Part shown: in pieces, positions 58,101 through 64,000 of the stretch
How the letters are laid out: each line of letters begins with the position of its first letter
How positions within the stretch are numbered: the first letter of the stretch is position 1
NCBI RefSeq assembly: GCF_017893965.1
Contig: NZ_CP054142.1
Coordinates: 1,612,001-1,676,000 of the forward strand
Direction of reading: 5' to 3'
DNA from: Treponema parvum
GTDB lineage: Bacteria > Spirochaetota > Spirochaetia > Treponematales > Treponemataceae
Length of the DNA stretch: 64,000 nucleotides
The notes under the pieces: generated by a model
The model's database searches: none
Seen by the model: the letters and a program-made list of their open reading frames with translations, nothing else
What the model was told of the DNA's origin: nothing
Made by a program: the position numbers and the translations under genes

Positions 58101-58185
58101 CATCCTTTTTTGAACAGTTGCTGACAAAAAAAAGCACACAAACCAACATCGCCGCAGAAAACGGCAAAAGCATATTTTTTTTCAC
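52183..58185 (-). CDS. Bacterial alpha-2-macroglobulin lipoprotein (YfhM type)
   Basis: A 2000-residue periplasmic protease trap. A GTG at 58185 follows an AGAGGT site and starts a lipoprotein signal ending FFVSNC; the Asn before Cys is tolerated in spirochaetes. Fold order: several macroglobulin domains (MG1-MG6, with RAEVDG and FSDRGLYQPGETITFRG), a bait region, GVLDLINYHVPNPVD, and the thioester site PYGCMEQQS with Cys1501, followed by the TED helical domain and receptor-like C-terminal domains ending in a beta-rich tail. An intact thioester would crosslink an attacking protease. It is partnered with pbpC. Confidence 0.93.
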   Translation of the reverse strand: MKKNMLLPFSAAMLVCVLFFVSNCSKKDAEAKQSEQAWSDENGGDLADIPGFEQAFIPVYEKAVPEPDLPAKKRDLSGFSSVSAKKNASGAAKSGAASSTVRPLKEYKTAYTTTRSAKNAFVIPAGVSGEVVPAAEEKGDLTVVDWGPQKELPAAIRQPSFYVVFSLPVKAISALEEPSSKSDYMKVEPAIEGVFRWYGSRHLSFEASENINPLLEYTITVNDSVKSLSGKPITGERVFKIKSEELRITGSTVGYSFAKKSGMWIDEDDVVPEAANEVLLTFNYPVKAQDFSTRIRAEVDGGVLPCTVSQKDDKSLLVAVEGNIPFDTDVYIYVDKLSVRYHTLLPFRLKDTDVERSAGRFLNPVYLRFSHNVDPSSVSANLSTEPAMPIKKENIEVNGSTVIVYGLPVNFNSKYTLTVKDGIKDVYGRKLKAGKSVSVRVPEAASYVRFLDSGAKMLEAAYPHKFLFEYQNLYEPSRYSIVKTDAPLNIKSWQTSISDKDAVAPNIKIRNQRQFEVIDLEPLLDKGKGFVRFDAEMTVPSYWDKGKFHTQENCTSIQVTDLGITVRYGVNKAVVLVTSLASGNPVEGANVYMYSGEHPVSTAATTALGSGTTDKNGLAVLQFDRWSAAFFDSYREAVYVEKDGDRAVFYPDTHREWRSVSSVGDIDTGVQNFQRTFMFSDRGLYQPGETITFRGIDRTQRLGSFTPYTGDYTITLKENVWGDAEEVAHLNGTCSESGGFWGSVKLPENVEPGQYVLVYERPGREWRNRKINITVAYFERVKFQAEVALSDATLVAGDTISGSVKASYLSGGSLAEATYTGGWVRKGCDFTSDDPTLKNYTFGPREIERSMEQLSSFEGKLSADGSARISYTTAEEGIVGSPYRYFAEAAVTDISNQLIAARNAVTVHPASFYIGVAKPDGITGFAKKGQELNFPLMLASADGKALASLDFVKGNLSAELIRDDWHLVQQYGSSGSVYASYEKQSVSEYTSSIKPSLKGSVKVMPKNAGYYTLVLSGTDRNGKIAKTEYSFFVTGSGAVFWNRDFESSLRLTPDQSQYNPGDTARILLESPLPAGNYLITVEREGIFTEQVRRFEESTAVLEIPIALNYVPVIYVSVCSYSVRSGKPTHQYGEADMDKPKGFFGSTAVFVNPRVKAFSIDVAADKPSYRPGEKAVIVLNATKGGKPLADAELTLMAVDRGVLDLINYHVPNPVDFFYNEYNFPLCVKGGDSRSLLMDPVTYEIKNLKGGDAADEEKEQERKKFDPTAVFIPVLKTDKNGQARAEFTLPDTLTTYRITAFGVHEDLLALQEDEMLVQNPVNVLAVKPRRLRERDTAECGVLISNLDSRSHSITVKAEVRSPQGADSANLGKSAKSAAGKAAGKAFFDGSAQKTVKVESGAQSTVYFDLAAQKAGEVEVVFSVSSDILKERLVQPLVIEHPFVFETFTATGTVERSASSASEMVALPSFSDLNAGSLSVTLDATRLATLSSAVNYVFNYPYGCMEQQSARLLPLVVFGDYIATFGLKTEVPDVKKTVRETFASWKQIQQDDGGFPYWPEGTESSFYVSVRIAHLCALAKERGYSAKDIALNTERLASYVSSNINKKYLSDYLRAYACYVLALNGKSFPASLLPSVSAKDTDISTAALAGLACLERGSSGDKEKAQQYADTIRRYLRPDTRGVDITSPDESRYYYWYANDKSMDYALTVKLFTLLNADDDMITKLLYTLLQRQKAGYWKSTAVTAFVLDSVYTVIKTAKLDNLNMSASASVDGKELVSGSFKGAGAQALTFTADFDAEPLSAVKRDTLLPLTITKKGSNSLYYTTSLRYAIPQEMQTSRDEGLGVSYVLRDAETDKIVKPSSASSSLIELESGKTYEMEIKLSSGRDRTFVALRAPVPSGAEIIDAAFVTTASLTGSNRAEDEDADDEDDWYSRFYGRSMSSQRIYDNEVQYFWNDWEKGSDTVRFKFRAVRKGVYPCPPLTAECMYENEVFGRTDGYLFVIK

Positions 58186-58300
58186 GGGAATACCTCTGAA
58201 AGACAACCGCGCAGCCGGCAAAGCTCCTCCGTATGCGAGGGCACAGCCCCCTAGCACACGGACAAAACCTCTCCTCAAGCGCACTTTTATCAGATCATAA

Positions 58301-58450
58301 TATGATGAATTTGCGCTGAACGCAAGCGGAGAAATAACGCTTTCACTTGCCGGAACGGGTTCCGAAAACGGCGATGACGGAAAAATTTACGGCGACGTTT
58401 CGAATTTGACAACGGCAAAAAACATTGTCGAAAAAATCACCGTAAAATAA
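58301..58450 (+). pseudogene. 3' remnant of a truncated secreted-protein gene
   Basis: From 58301 to TAA at 58448-58450 the plus strand encodes a clean frame: YDEFALNASGEITLSLAGTG, then SENGDDGKIYGDVSNLTTAK and NIVEKITVK. It is closed at its 5' side by a TAA at 58298-58300 and lacks a start or ribosome site. Its composition is that of a beta-strand exported or surface protein ending in a Lys. It lies directly at the edge of the GC-rich pbpC/alpha-2-macroglobulin block, so the 5' part was probably replaced when that block arrived or was rearranged. The remaining bases to 58644 show no gene. Confidence 0.5.
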
Positions 58451-58644
58451 GAAAATCAAGTCCGAAAAACTCATTTAACATATGCAAAGGCAGCAGGATA
58501 CATTAAGGAGTTGCCGTCAATTCCCTTTTTGCGGCATTCCGGGCGGCATGCCATTTATTTCCCCCATTGTCGCTTTACTTGCAGAAATAATACGTAAACT
58601 ATCCGCATTGTCATGCATAGTCGATTAATGATAGGAACCGATGA

Positions 58645-59517
58645 TCATTCTATCAAATTCTCTTCCAATGTTCTGTCTATCAGAGACTTGGCGGTTTCCG
58701 GTAGCTCTCCGAACGGTTTTCTTGCAATTCCGACATCGATGCCCTGCTTACATACGACATACTTCACTGCCGGGATTAGTCCCACACTGCAGAAGGCTTC
58801 CATAATATTATTCGCCTTGTGCTGCATTGCGCGTGCCTCGGCAATTCGTCCTTCATTGAAGGCATTGTATATCTTAAGATAGTGGGGGAGCATGCAGTTG
58901 AATGTGCTGCCGATAGAACCCTGTGAACCTAATGCAAGTCCGGCTACCATTGTTTCATCAAAGCCGTTCAGAACCCAAAGCTTAGGATTCAGTTCCAGAA
59001 ATCTTTCCAGCTGGTATACGACCTGATTAGTGTGCTTCACGCCTTCAATTGCATCGGAGCTGAAAAGCTCTCTGTAGATCGGATTGTTCAAATCAAATTC
59101 CTTCTTTGTGTTTCCCGGAAAGTTGTACACAATCACAGGCATATCTACAGCTTTAGAAATGTCGTAGTAATATCGGGCAATCTCGCCGGGGGTAAAGCCG
59201 TAGTACAGCGGAGGGGTGGCCGCTATATGCCGATATCCCATTCTCTTTGCATTGCATGCAAAGTCGATCGCCTCTTTGGTACCGATCGCACCGCAATGGG
59301 CGACAAGATTGGTTCTCCCTTTAAAAGCTGCAGCACATTCAAAGGCTACCAGCCTCTCTTCATGACTAAGAAGAAAGCATTCCGCGCTTGAACCTCCGAT
59401 AAAGAATCCGGCGGCTCCTTCTGCAAGGTTTCTTTCCATCAAAGCGATAAGAGCTTTCGGATTGAAATTGTCATTCCGGTCAAACGGAGTAAGAGAGGCT
59501 ACATAGATTCCGTTCAT
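58645..59517 (-). CDS. nanA: N-acetylneuraminate lyase-like aldolase (DHDPS/NanA family)
   Basis: A 290-residue class I aldolase. The GGSSAECF segment is the variant of the family GxTGE loop, YNFPG carries the catalytic Tyr, and the Schiff-base Lys lies in GVKHTNQV. NGFDETMVAGLALGSQGSIG and ARKPFG match the N-acetylneuraminate lyase subgroup. The reaction splits sialic acid to N-acetylmannosamine and pyruvate. It is last in a minus-strand run with a TRAP transporter and a YhcH/NanQ protein, a common sialic-acid gene set. The Ala in GGSSAE is a departure from the usual Gly, so a related keto-acid substrate is possible. Confidence 0.82.
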   Translation of the reverse strand: MNGIYVASLTPFDRNDNFNPKALIALMERNLAEGAAGFFIGGSSAECFLLSHEERLVAFECAAAFKGRTNLVAHCGAIGTKEAIDFACNAKRMGYRHIAATPPLYYGFTPGEIARYYYDISKAVDMPVIVYNFPGNTKKEFDLNNPIYRELFSSDAIEGVKHTNQVVYQLERFLELNPKLWVLNGFDETMVAGLALGSQGSIGSTFNCMLPHYLKIYNAFNEGRIAEARAMQHKANNIMEAFCSVGLIPAVKYVVCKQGIDVGIARKPFGELPETAKSLIDRTLEENLIE

Positions 59518-59578
59518 TGTCAGTTTTCTCCTCCATATAAAGTCTATCTAAAAATCTCATCATTGTAATCTTGTTTAC

Positions 59579-61003
59579 TCATACGGGCATTCCCAGAGCT
59601 CTTGGAATTGCAAGGGAAAAGGCTGGAACGAAAGTCACTATCATAAGCGTGGCAAACATAACCAGAAACATAGGAAGAAGAGCCTTAGTGGTCTTCTCTA
59701 TGGTGGTACCTCCGACAGCGCACCCGACGAACAGCGCACTTCCGACAGGAGGCGTACATAATCCCGTGGCGAGGTTAAGAATCAGCATAATTCCAAAGTG
59801 GATAGGACTCATCCCAATCGCAGGGCTTGTTACAACAGGAAGCAGAATAGGCGTCATGATCAGGATCAGCGGAGCCATATCCATAAAACATCCCAACAAA
59901 AGCAGAATCAGATTGATGATAATCAGTAAAATATATTTGTTGTCAGTAGCTGAAAGAAGCGCATTGGTGAGCATTGTTGGAATTCTAAGAGCAGTCATCA
60001 TGTAAGCAAAGGCTTTTGCCGTAGCAAGCAGAGTCATAACAACAGAAAGCGTCTTCAGAGAGTTTTTCAAAACCTTAGGGAAGTTACTGAGTTTGTCCTT
60101 TCTATACACAAAGTACGTCAGAACGAACGTATATACACATGCTATGGCGGAACTCTCAGTAGCGGTGAAGATTCCAATACCGACACCGACCATAATGATA
60201 ACAAGTGTCATCATCGGAAGAAACGCACCGACTATGGTTTTCATGCATTTCCCCATCTCGAATCTAAAGACAGGATTTTCAAGCACAAGCCAGGAATCGG
60301 CATTGAGATAGCTTGTCCACTTTCCACTTAGGCTCTTTGAGATGGAGAACCAACGGACATTGTCACCTGCACCGATCTTGTCCCCTTTCGGGAAGCCGTA
60401 CTTGAATCTCATCACAAAACACAAGCCCATCAAAGCAAGTCCCAGAAGAATCCCAGGAACTATTCCAGCCATAAACATGGAACCAATGGAAACTCCGGCA
60501 CCGGCTGCAAGGGCATAGATGACCATGTTGTGACTTGGGGGAATCAGGACTCCTTCACAGGCAGTGGTAACGGTAAGCGCAACGCTGAATTCCGGAGAGT
60601 AGCCTTGTTTCACTGAAAGCGGAATGACGATTGCCCCGAGAGAACTGACATCCGCTACGGCGGAGCCTGAGATTCCACCGAAGAACATGGAGTCCATGCA
60701 ATTTACATAAGCAAGTCCGCCTCTGAATCTTCCTACAACAAGATTTGCAAGACCGACAATCTTGTCGGAAATTTCTCCCACACTCATGATTTCTCCCATC
60801 AAAATGAAGAAAGGAATTGAGAGAAGCGATATGTTATTAACACCGTCAATCATCATTCTGATAATTGTGGTGAGGTTTGTTCCTTCAATCAAGGCGGCGC
60901 AGCAGGTGCTAAGCAGAAGAGAGAACGTCACAGGAATCTTCAGAAACATGAGAACGAAAAAACCTACGATAAGAACCAATGTGGCCAAAGCGCTCATTGA
61001 CAT
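59579..61003 (-). CDS. TRAP transporter large permease (DctM/SiaM family)
   Basis: A 474-residue polytopic protein with about 12-14 membrane segments, typical of the DctM subunit. Visible features include SIPFFILMGEIMSVGEIS, the GGISGSAVADVSSLG region and DMAPLILIMTPILLP, known sodium/substrate elements. With the small permease and receptor it forms a Na+-driven high-affinity uptake system for an acid, likely a sialic acid. The start overlaps the end of the small permease by ten bases. Base use in this operon differs somewhat from the central genes. Confidence 0.93.
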   Translation of the reverse strand: MSMSALATLVLIVGFFVLMFLKIPVTFSLLLSTCCAALIEGTNLTTIIRMMIDGVNNISLLSIPFFILMGEIMSVGEISDKIVGLANLVVGRFRGGLAYVNCMDSMFFGGISGSAVADVSSLGAIVIPLSVKQGYSPEFSVALTVTTACEGVLIPPSHNMVIYALAAGAGVSIGSMFMAGIVPGILLGLALMGLCFVMRFKYGFPKGDKIGAGDNVRWFSISKSLSGKWTSYLNADSWLVLENPVFRFEMGKCMKTIVGAFLPMMTLVIIMVGVGIGIFTATESSAIACVYTFVLTYFVYRKDKLSNFPKVLKNSLKTLSVVMTLLATAKAFAYMMTALRIPTMLTNALLSATDNKYILLIIINLILLLLGCFMDMAPLILIMTPILLPVVTSPAIGMSPIHFGIMLILNLATGLCTPPVGSALFVGCAVGGTTIEKTTKALLPMFLVMFATLMIVTFVPAFSLAIPRALGMPV

Positions 61004-61629
61004 CGGCTTTCCTCCTTTGCAATATCGCGTTCCTTGACGAGTTCAACGTAATCAATCTCCTTTGTTGAATAGAGAAGGTCATCCGCCTTGAGAATACCTG
61101 TCAGAAACAAAATCGAGTCAAATGTCATTAGAAAGCCTGCCATAGGGGCAGGAAGATACTGCACCCAAGTCGGCAGACCGGTCATAGGGAGCTTTCCCGT
61201 GACCATGGTGAGCTTCTGAACATATTTATATCCATAGATTACCAAAATCAGACCGCAAATCAGCGTCGCAACATCGGATAGGATGTCCAAGGCCTTTTTC
61301 ACATGTCTATTCTTGATATGGGAATATATCACGGTTACCGAAACATGCATATGGTCTCTTACACCTACCGCACATGCTATGAACGAAAACAGAATGACCA
61401 TGAGACGCGGAACTTCTTCAGCCCAGCCGACACCTGTGTTAAAGACGTAGCGAAGAACCACGTTCATGAACAAAATCGCAAGCATAGCAATCTCTGCAGT
61501 CTGTGCGATTGTTAGAATTATCTTGTGAGACCAATGGTTGACAAGGATGATTGTTTCTTTGAAGCCAGACTGGCTACGAACAAGTTTATTATCCTCTTTC
61601 CATGTTTTGAACTTACCGCTCATTTTCAC
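60994..61629 (-). CDS. TRAP transporter small permease (DctQ/SiaQ family)
   Basis: A 211-residue protein with four membrane segments and the DctQ hallmark GVGWAEEVPRLMVILFSFI, then CAVGVRDHMHV. It stabilises the large permease and helps receptor docking. A hydrophilic N-terminal extension (residues 1-28) precedes the first helix. It follows the receptor gene after a 70-base gap holding a hairpin, which should keep membrane subunits at lower levels than the receptor. Confidence 0.9.
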   Translation of the reverse strand: MKMSGKFKTWKEDNKLVRSQSGFKETIILVNHWSHKIILTIAQTAEIAMLAILFMNVVLRYVFNTGVGWAEEVPRLMVILFSFIACAVGVRDHMHVSVTVIYSHIKNRHVKKALDILSDVATLICGLILVIYGYKYVQKLTMVTGKLPMTGLPTWVQYLPAPMAGFLMTFDSILFLTGILKADDLLYSTKEIDYVELVKERDIAKEESRCQ

Positions 61630-61656
61630 CTCGTGGATTGATATTCAGATGTCTAA

Positions 61657-61686
61657 AAAGGCAACCATCTCTAAACGGTTGCCTTT
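61657..61686 (-). terminator. Attenuating hairpin between TRAP receptor and permease genes
   Basis: AAAGGCAACC (61657-61666) and GGTTGCCTTT (61677-61686) form a perfect 10-base stem with a ten-base loop, just downstream of the receptor stop on the minus strand. Only a few U residues follow it, so partial read-through to the permeases is likely. Confidence 0.6.
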
Positions 61687-61699
61687 GACTTAAATGAAA

Positions 61700-62710
61700 T
61701 CAATACTTTGTGTTTCTAATCTTCTCGATGATGTTCTCGTAGCCCTTGCCATATTCCGTGTAGATAGCCGCTACTGCATTCTGGAAGGTCTTCAAATCTT
61801 CAACTGTCGGCTCATAAACAATATTCCCGTTTGCTCTGACAGCACTTTCTGCTTTCTTTTCCATCGCCTTCCACTGCGCAATCTCATATTCCTGTGTTTG
61901 CTTTGCACATTCCTTGATGATTGCGATGTCAGCCTCTGATATGCCGGCTTTTTTCAGAGCAGCTACCGAACCTAGAAGAATTTCGGGGATTCTGGTATGA
62001 GCGTCAAGGCAGAAGTATTTTGCAACCTCGTAGTCGCCCTTTGAATAGTAGGTTGCCCAGTTGTTCTCAGCGCCGTCGATAACGCCCTGCTGAATTGCGC
62101 TGTAGATGTCGTTCGGGCCAATGCCGGTAACAGGTGTTCCTCCGCACAGCTCAATGATGCGGCACATCATTGTGTTGTTCTGCATTCTAATCTTCATTCC
62201 CTTGATATCTTTTGCCTGACGAACTACCTTTGTGGTGTAGAAGTTTCTTGATCCGCTGTCATACCAGCAAAGACCTATCAGGCCGGAACCGCTCTTCTGA
62301 ACGGCATCAAGCATATTCTGTCCAACCTCCCCGTTCAGTACCGCCCACATATGGTCAGCGCTGTTGTATAGATATGGAAGTTGTATCGCATTCAGAGCCG
62401 GTACGTAGTTTGCAACAGGAGATGCTGATACACGTGCAAAGCCGCAGTCTCCAACCTGCATGGCTTCGATTGCTCCGGTCTCTTCACCGTACAGAGTCCC
62501 GTTTGAATAGACCTCAATATTGACTCTTCCCTCTGTCTTTTCCTTTACCAATCGCGCGAATTCCTGATCCGCCATCGTTGTCGGATAGCCGTCAACGTGG
62601 ACCTCGGAAAGCTTCAACGTGACTGACTTTGAGGTTTCCGAGCCTCCCTTTGCTAAAACAGCTGCGCAAGCAATTGCAAGAACCAAAAATACGGCTGTAA
62701 TTTTCTTCAT
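61700..62710 (-). CDS. TRAP transporter substrate-binding protein (DctP/SiaP family)
   Basis: A 336-residue periplasmic receptor with signal peptide MKKITAVFLVLAIACAAVLA. Motifs include LKLSEVHVDGYPTTMADQEF, KEKTEGRVNIEVYSNGTLYG, KIRMQNNTMM with the carboxylate-binding Arg, and GAENNWATYYSKGDYEV. These are DctP/SiaP hallmarks. The ATG at 62710 follows GGAGGA; a longer frame is rejected. It should bind the acid sugar taken up by the neighbouring permeases and is the first gene of its part of the operon, after a gap of about 200 bases from the YhcH gene. Confidence 0.92.
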   Translation of the reverse strand: MKKITAVFLVLAIACAAVLAKGGSETSKSVTLKLSEVHVDGYPTTMADQEFARLVKEKTEGRVNIEVYSNGTLYGEETGAIEAMQVGDCGFARVSASPVANYVPALNAIQLPYLYNSADHMWAVLNGEVGQNMLDAVQKSGSGLIGLCWYDSGSRNFYTTKVVRQAKDIKGMKIRMQNNTMMCRIIELCGGTPVTGIGPNDIYSAIQQGVIDGAENNWATYYSKGDYEVAKYFCLDAHTRIPEILLGSVAALKKAGISEADIAIIKECAKQTQEYEIAQWKAMEKKAESAVRANGNIVYEPTVEDLKTFQNAVAAIYTEYGKGYENIIEKIRNTKY

Positions 62711-62908
62711 GTTTTTCCTCCTTTTTTTATGTAAAACGGCATAAGCCGCTATTCTCATATCGATTACGGTTTCAAGTTAATTATTGCATGCGATAAGTCT
62801 GAAAGCAAGAAAAATGACTGTTACCTCACTTTCGGGGACTCAAAGCATGCCGTCACTACATTTCATTGAAAAATTGTCGCATATTAAGCCGGATCTCAGC
62901 TTCCTGCC

Positions 62909-63364
62909 TTAGATGGGAACCTTCACTACAACTTTCTTGACAGGGACATTACCATCGACCTTGACTCTAGGCTTATGGGCATCATCAGGGCCGAGGATAA
63001 CATAGTCACCTGCGTTGAGAAACACGTTGCTATAGTGTTTAGGTTCTTCGTAAAAGGTGATGTCTTTTGCTTCGTCGTACGGAACCGCAACAGCGCCTAG
63101 CTCACTTCTGTCACAAACTCCGCAGTACTCCATACCCTCTATAACATACTGGATGTCAAAGAATTTCTCATGGGTCTCAAATCGGCCGTCTTCCGCATTA
63201 ATAGAATCATAGTGCTGAATGCTCGCCTTAACTCCCTCTTCAAGCTCAATTGTACATTCAGGAAGATCTGCAAGATCCTTCCTTTTCAGAAACTCAAAGG
63301 CAAGCCGGAATTTCCTTGCCGCAAAGTCGTACTTATACTCCAAACCGATCTTTGTACTAATCAT
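62909..63364 (-). CDS. YhcH/YjgK/YiaL (NanQ/EbgC) family protein
   Basis: A 151-residue cupin-like single-domain protein of the YhcH family. Metal or substrate residues lie in THEKFFDIQYVIEGMEYCGV and in the FLNAGDYVILGPDDAHKPRV segment with its terminal His. E. coli NanQ of this family speeds opening and anomerisation of sialic acid, while YiaL and EbgC serve other sugars. Its start overlaps the cyclase-family stop by one base. Association with NanA-like and TRAP genes favours the sialic-acid role. Confidence 0.88.
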   Translation of the reverse strand: MISTKIGLEYKYDFAARKFRLAFEFLKRKDLADLPECTIELEEGVKASIQHYDSINAEDGRFETHEKFFDIQYVIEGMEYCGVCDRSELGAVAVPYDEAKDITFYEEPKHYSNVFLNAGDYVILGPDDAHKPRVKVDGNVPVKKVVVKVPI

Positions 63365-64000
63365 CAGCAGAACTCCTTTAGGCCTTCAATCGCATAAACT
63401 CTGACCGGACAGCTGTCAAGCCCTTTTATGTACATAGGTGCGAAGCTGATGAAGAATGTCTCCTGTTTAAGTTGGTCGAGGTTCTTGACTACTTCCAGGA
63501 AAGTGATGTTTTTAGCCATGCATATGTCGTGGAATGGCTTTACATCTTCGTTACAGTTCTCTATCGAGACGCCGTCGCCGAAGCCGACGCATTTTACCTT
63601 CTTGTCAACAAACCACTGGGCCGTTTCACCGTTGACAAGAAGTCTCTTGTCGTTCGGTCCGTTCGTTTCAGGTGTGAACGGAGCGAGCTTGTAGATTGAA
63701 TCAATGATAACGACGTCGCCCGGCTTGACCTTGCCGTCGATCGCCTTGTCTAGGTCTGCCGCGCCGATGTGCGAAAGCGGCGCGAGATCCTTGAATTCGT
63801 AGTACAGTCCTCGTCCGATAAATGACGTCAGCGGAAGGTCCGCTACACTTGCGCCGTCCTCAAAGTGATGATACGGGCATTCACAGTGGGTTCCAAGGTG
63901 GGTCATTATGTCGACGTTTGTGTGGAAGTCAGGGATCGGTCCGCCCGTATTGAATCTGTCAAGCTTGCATCTTCTGGTCTCTGTGGCCGGATCGATATAC
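63364..64000 (-). CDS. Cyclase-family metal hydrolase (kynurenine-formamidase-like), 5' end outside window
   Basis: The visible 211 residues belong to the cyclase/kynurenine formamidase superfamily. The metal site HLGTHCECPYHH (variant of HxGTHxDxPxH) is preceded by CKLDRFNTGGPIPDFHTNVD, in frame up to the window edge. Later come PGDVVIIDS and VGFGDGVSIEN. The start lies beyond 64000. Such enzymes hydrolyse amides or lactones, or dehydrate sugar acids. It overlaps yhcH by one base, so it belongs to the same operon; a lactonase or deacylase role on the transported acid is possible but unproven. Confidence 0.82.
   Translation of the reverse strand, partial: YIDPATETRRCKLDRFNTGGPIPDFHTNVDIMTHLGTHCECPYHHFEDGASVADLPLTSFIGRGLYYEFKDLAPLSHIGAADLDKAIDGKVKPGDVVIIDSIYKLAPFTPETNGPNDKRLLVNGETAQWFVDKKVKCVGFGDGVSIENCNEDVKPFHDICMAKNITFLEVVKNLDQLKQETFFISFAPMYIKGLDSCPVRVYAIEGLKEFC

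Overview
The window looks like a chromosomal segment of a host-associated spirochaete, most likely a Treponema. The evidence is a FliG1-type flagellar paralogue, a sodium-pumping oxaloacetate decarboxylase set, many lipoproteins and treponeme-style substrate-binding proteins, A-rich coding strands of moderate GC, and an FGE-fold lipoprotein. I cannot name the species from sequence alone. I saw no rRNA, tRNA, CRISPR array or intact insertion sequence.

Layout. (1) 1-3274: a sugar uptake and breakdown operon on the minus strand (class II aldolase, periplasmic binding protein, RbsA-type ATPase running off the left edge), divergent from a DeoR-family regulator. (2) 3455-7720: a heterodimeric ABC exporter controlled by a TetR regulator; nearly identical operator-like boxes lie before both units. 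(3) 7721-24613: a decayed stretch, then NadE (glutaminase nucleophile replaced by Ser), RlmJ, SbcCD, a VapBC-like pair with a frameshifted toxin, FliG1, an M16C metalloprotease, a tocopherol-cyclase-like protein and ClpB. (4) 24736-28519: oxaloacetate decarboxylase beta, alpha and gamma subunits; alpha carries two biotinyl domains. (5) 28691-35521: an RNase II/R-type exonuclease, then an envelope lipid-transport triad (RND/MMPL protein, LolA-like carrier, DUF1302-like outer-membrane protein).

(6) 35863-41424: an FGE-fold lipoprotein with seven GTAT repeats in its signal peptide (a strong candidate for phase variation), phosphoglycerate mutase, a methyltransferase, a cupin, a DUF364-like protein and a Crp/Fnr regulator. 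(7) 41512-43878: a NitT/TauT-type ABC importer divergent from the Crp/Fnr gene. (8) 43882-49668: an SNF-type sodium symporter, a zinc-type macrodomain hydrolase, and a sugar isomerase, PHP phosphatase and L-xylulose kinase cluster. (9) 49793-58185: penicillin-binding protein 1C and a giant alpha-2-macroglobulin lipoprotein, a visibly GC-richer block bordered by a truncated gene remnant. (10) 58645-64000: an N-acetylneuraminate lyase-like enzyme, a three-part TRAP transporter, a YhcH/NanQ-type protein and a cyclase-family hydrolase cut by the right edge, probably a sialic-acid-type catabolic operon.

A recurring theme is that several genes (nadE, sbcD, fliG1, clpB, the RNase gene, the macrodomain gene) have a -10-like hexamer only about 6-10 bases before the ATG and no Shine-Dalgarno sequence, which suggests leaderless mRNAs. 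Functions are inferred from recognisable motifs and domain order. No database search was run.
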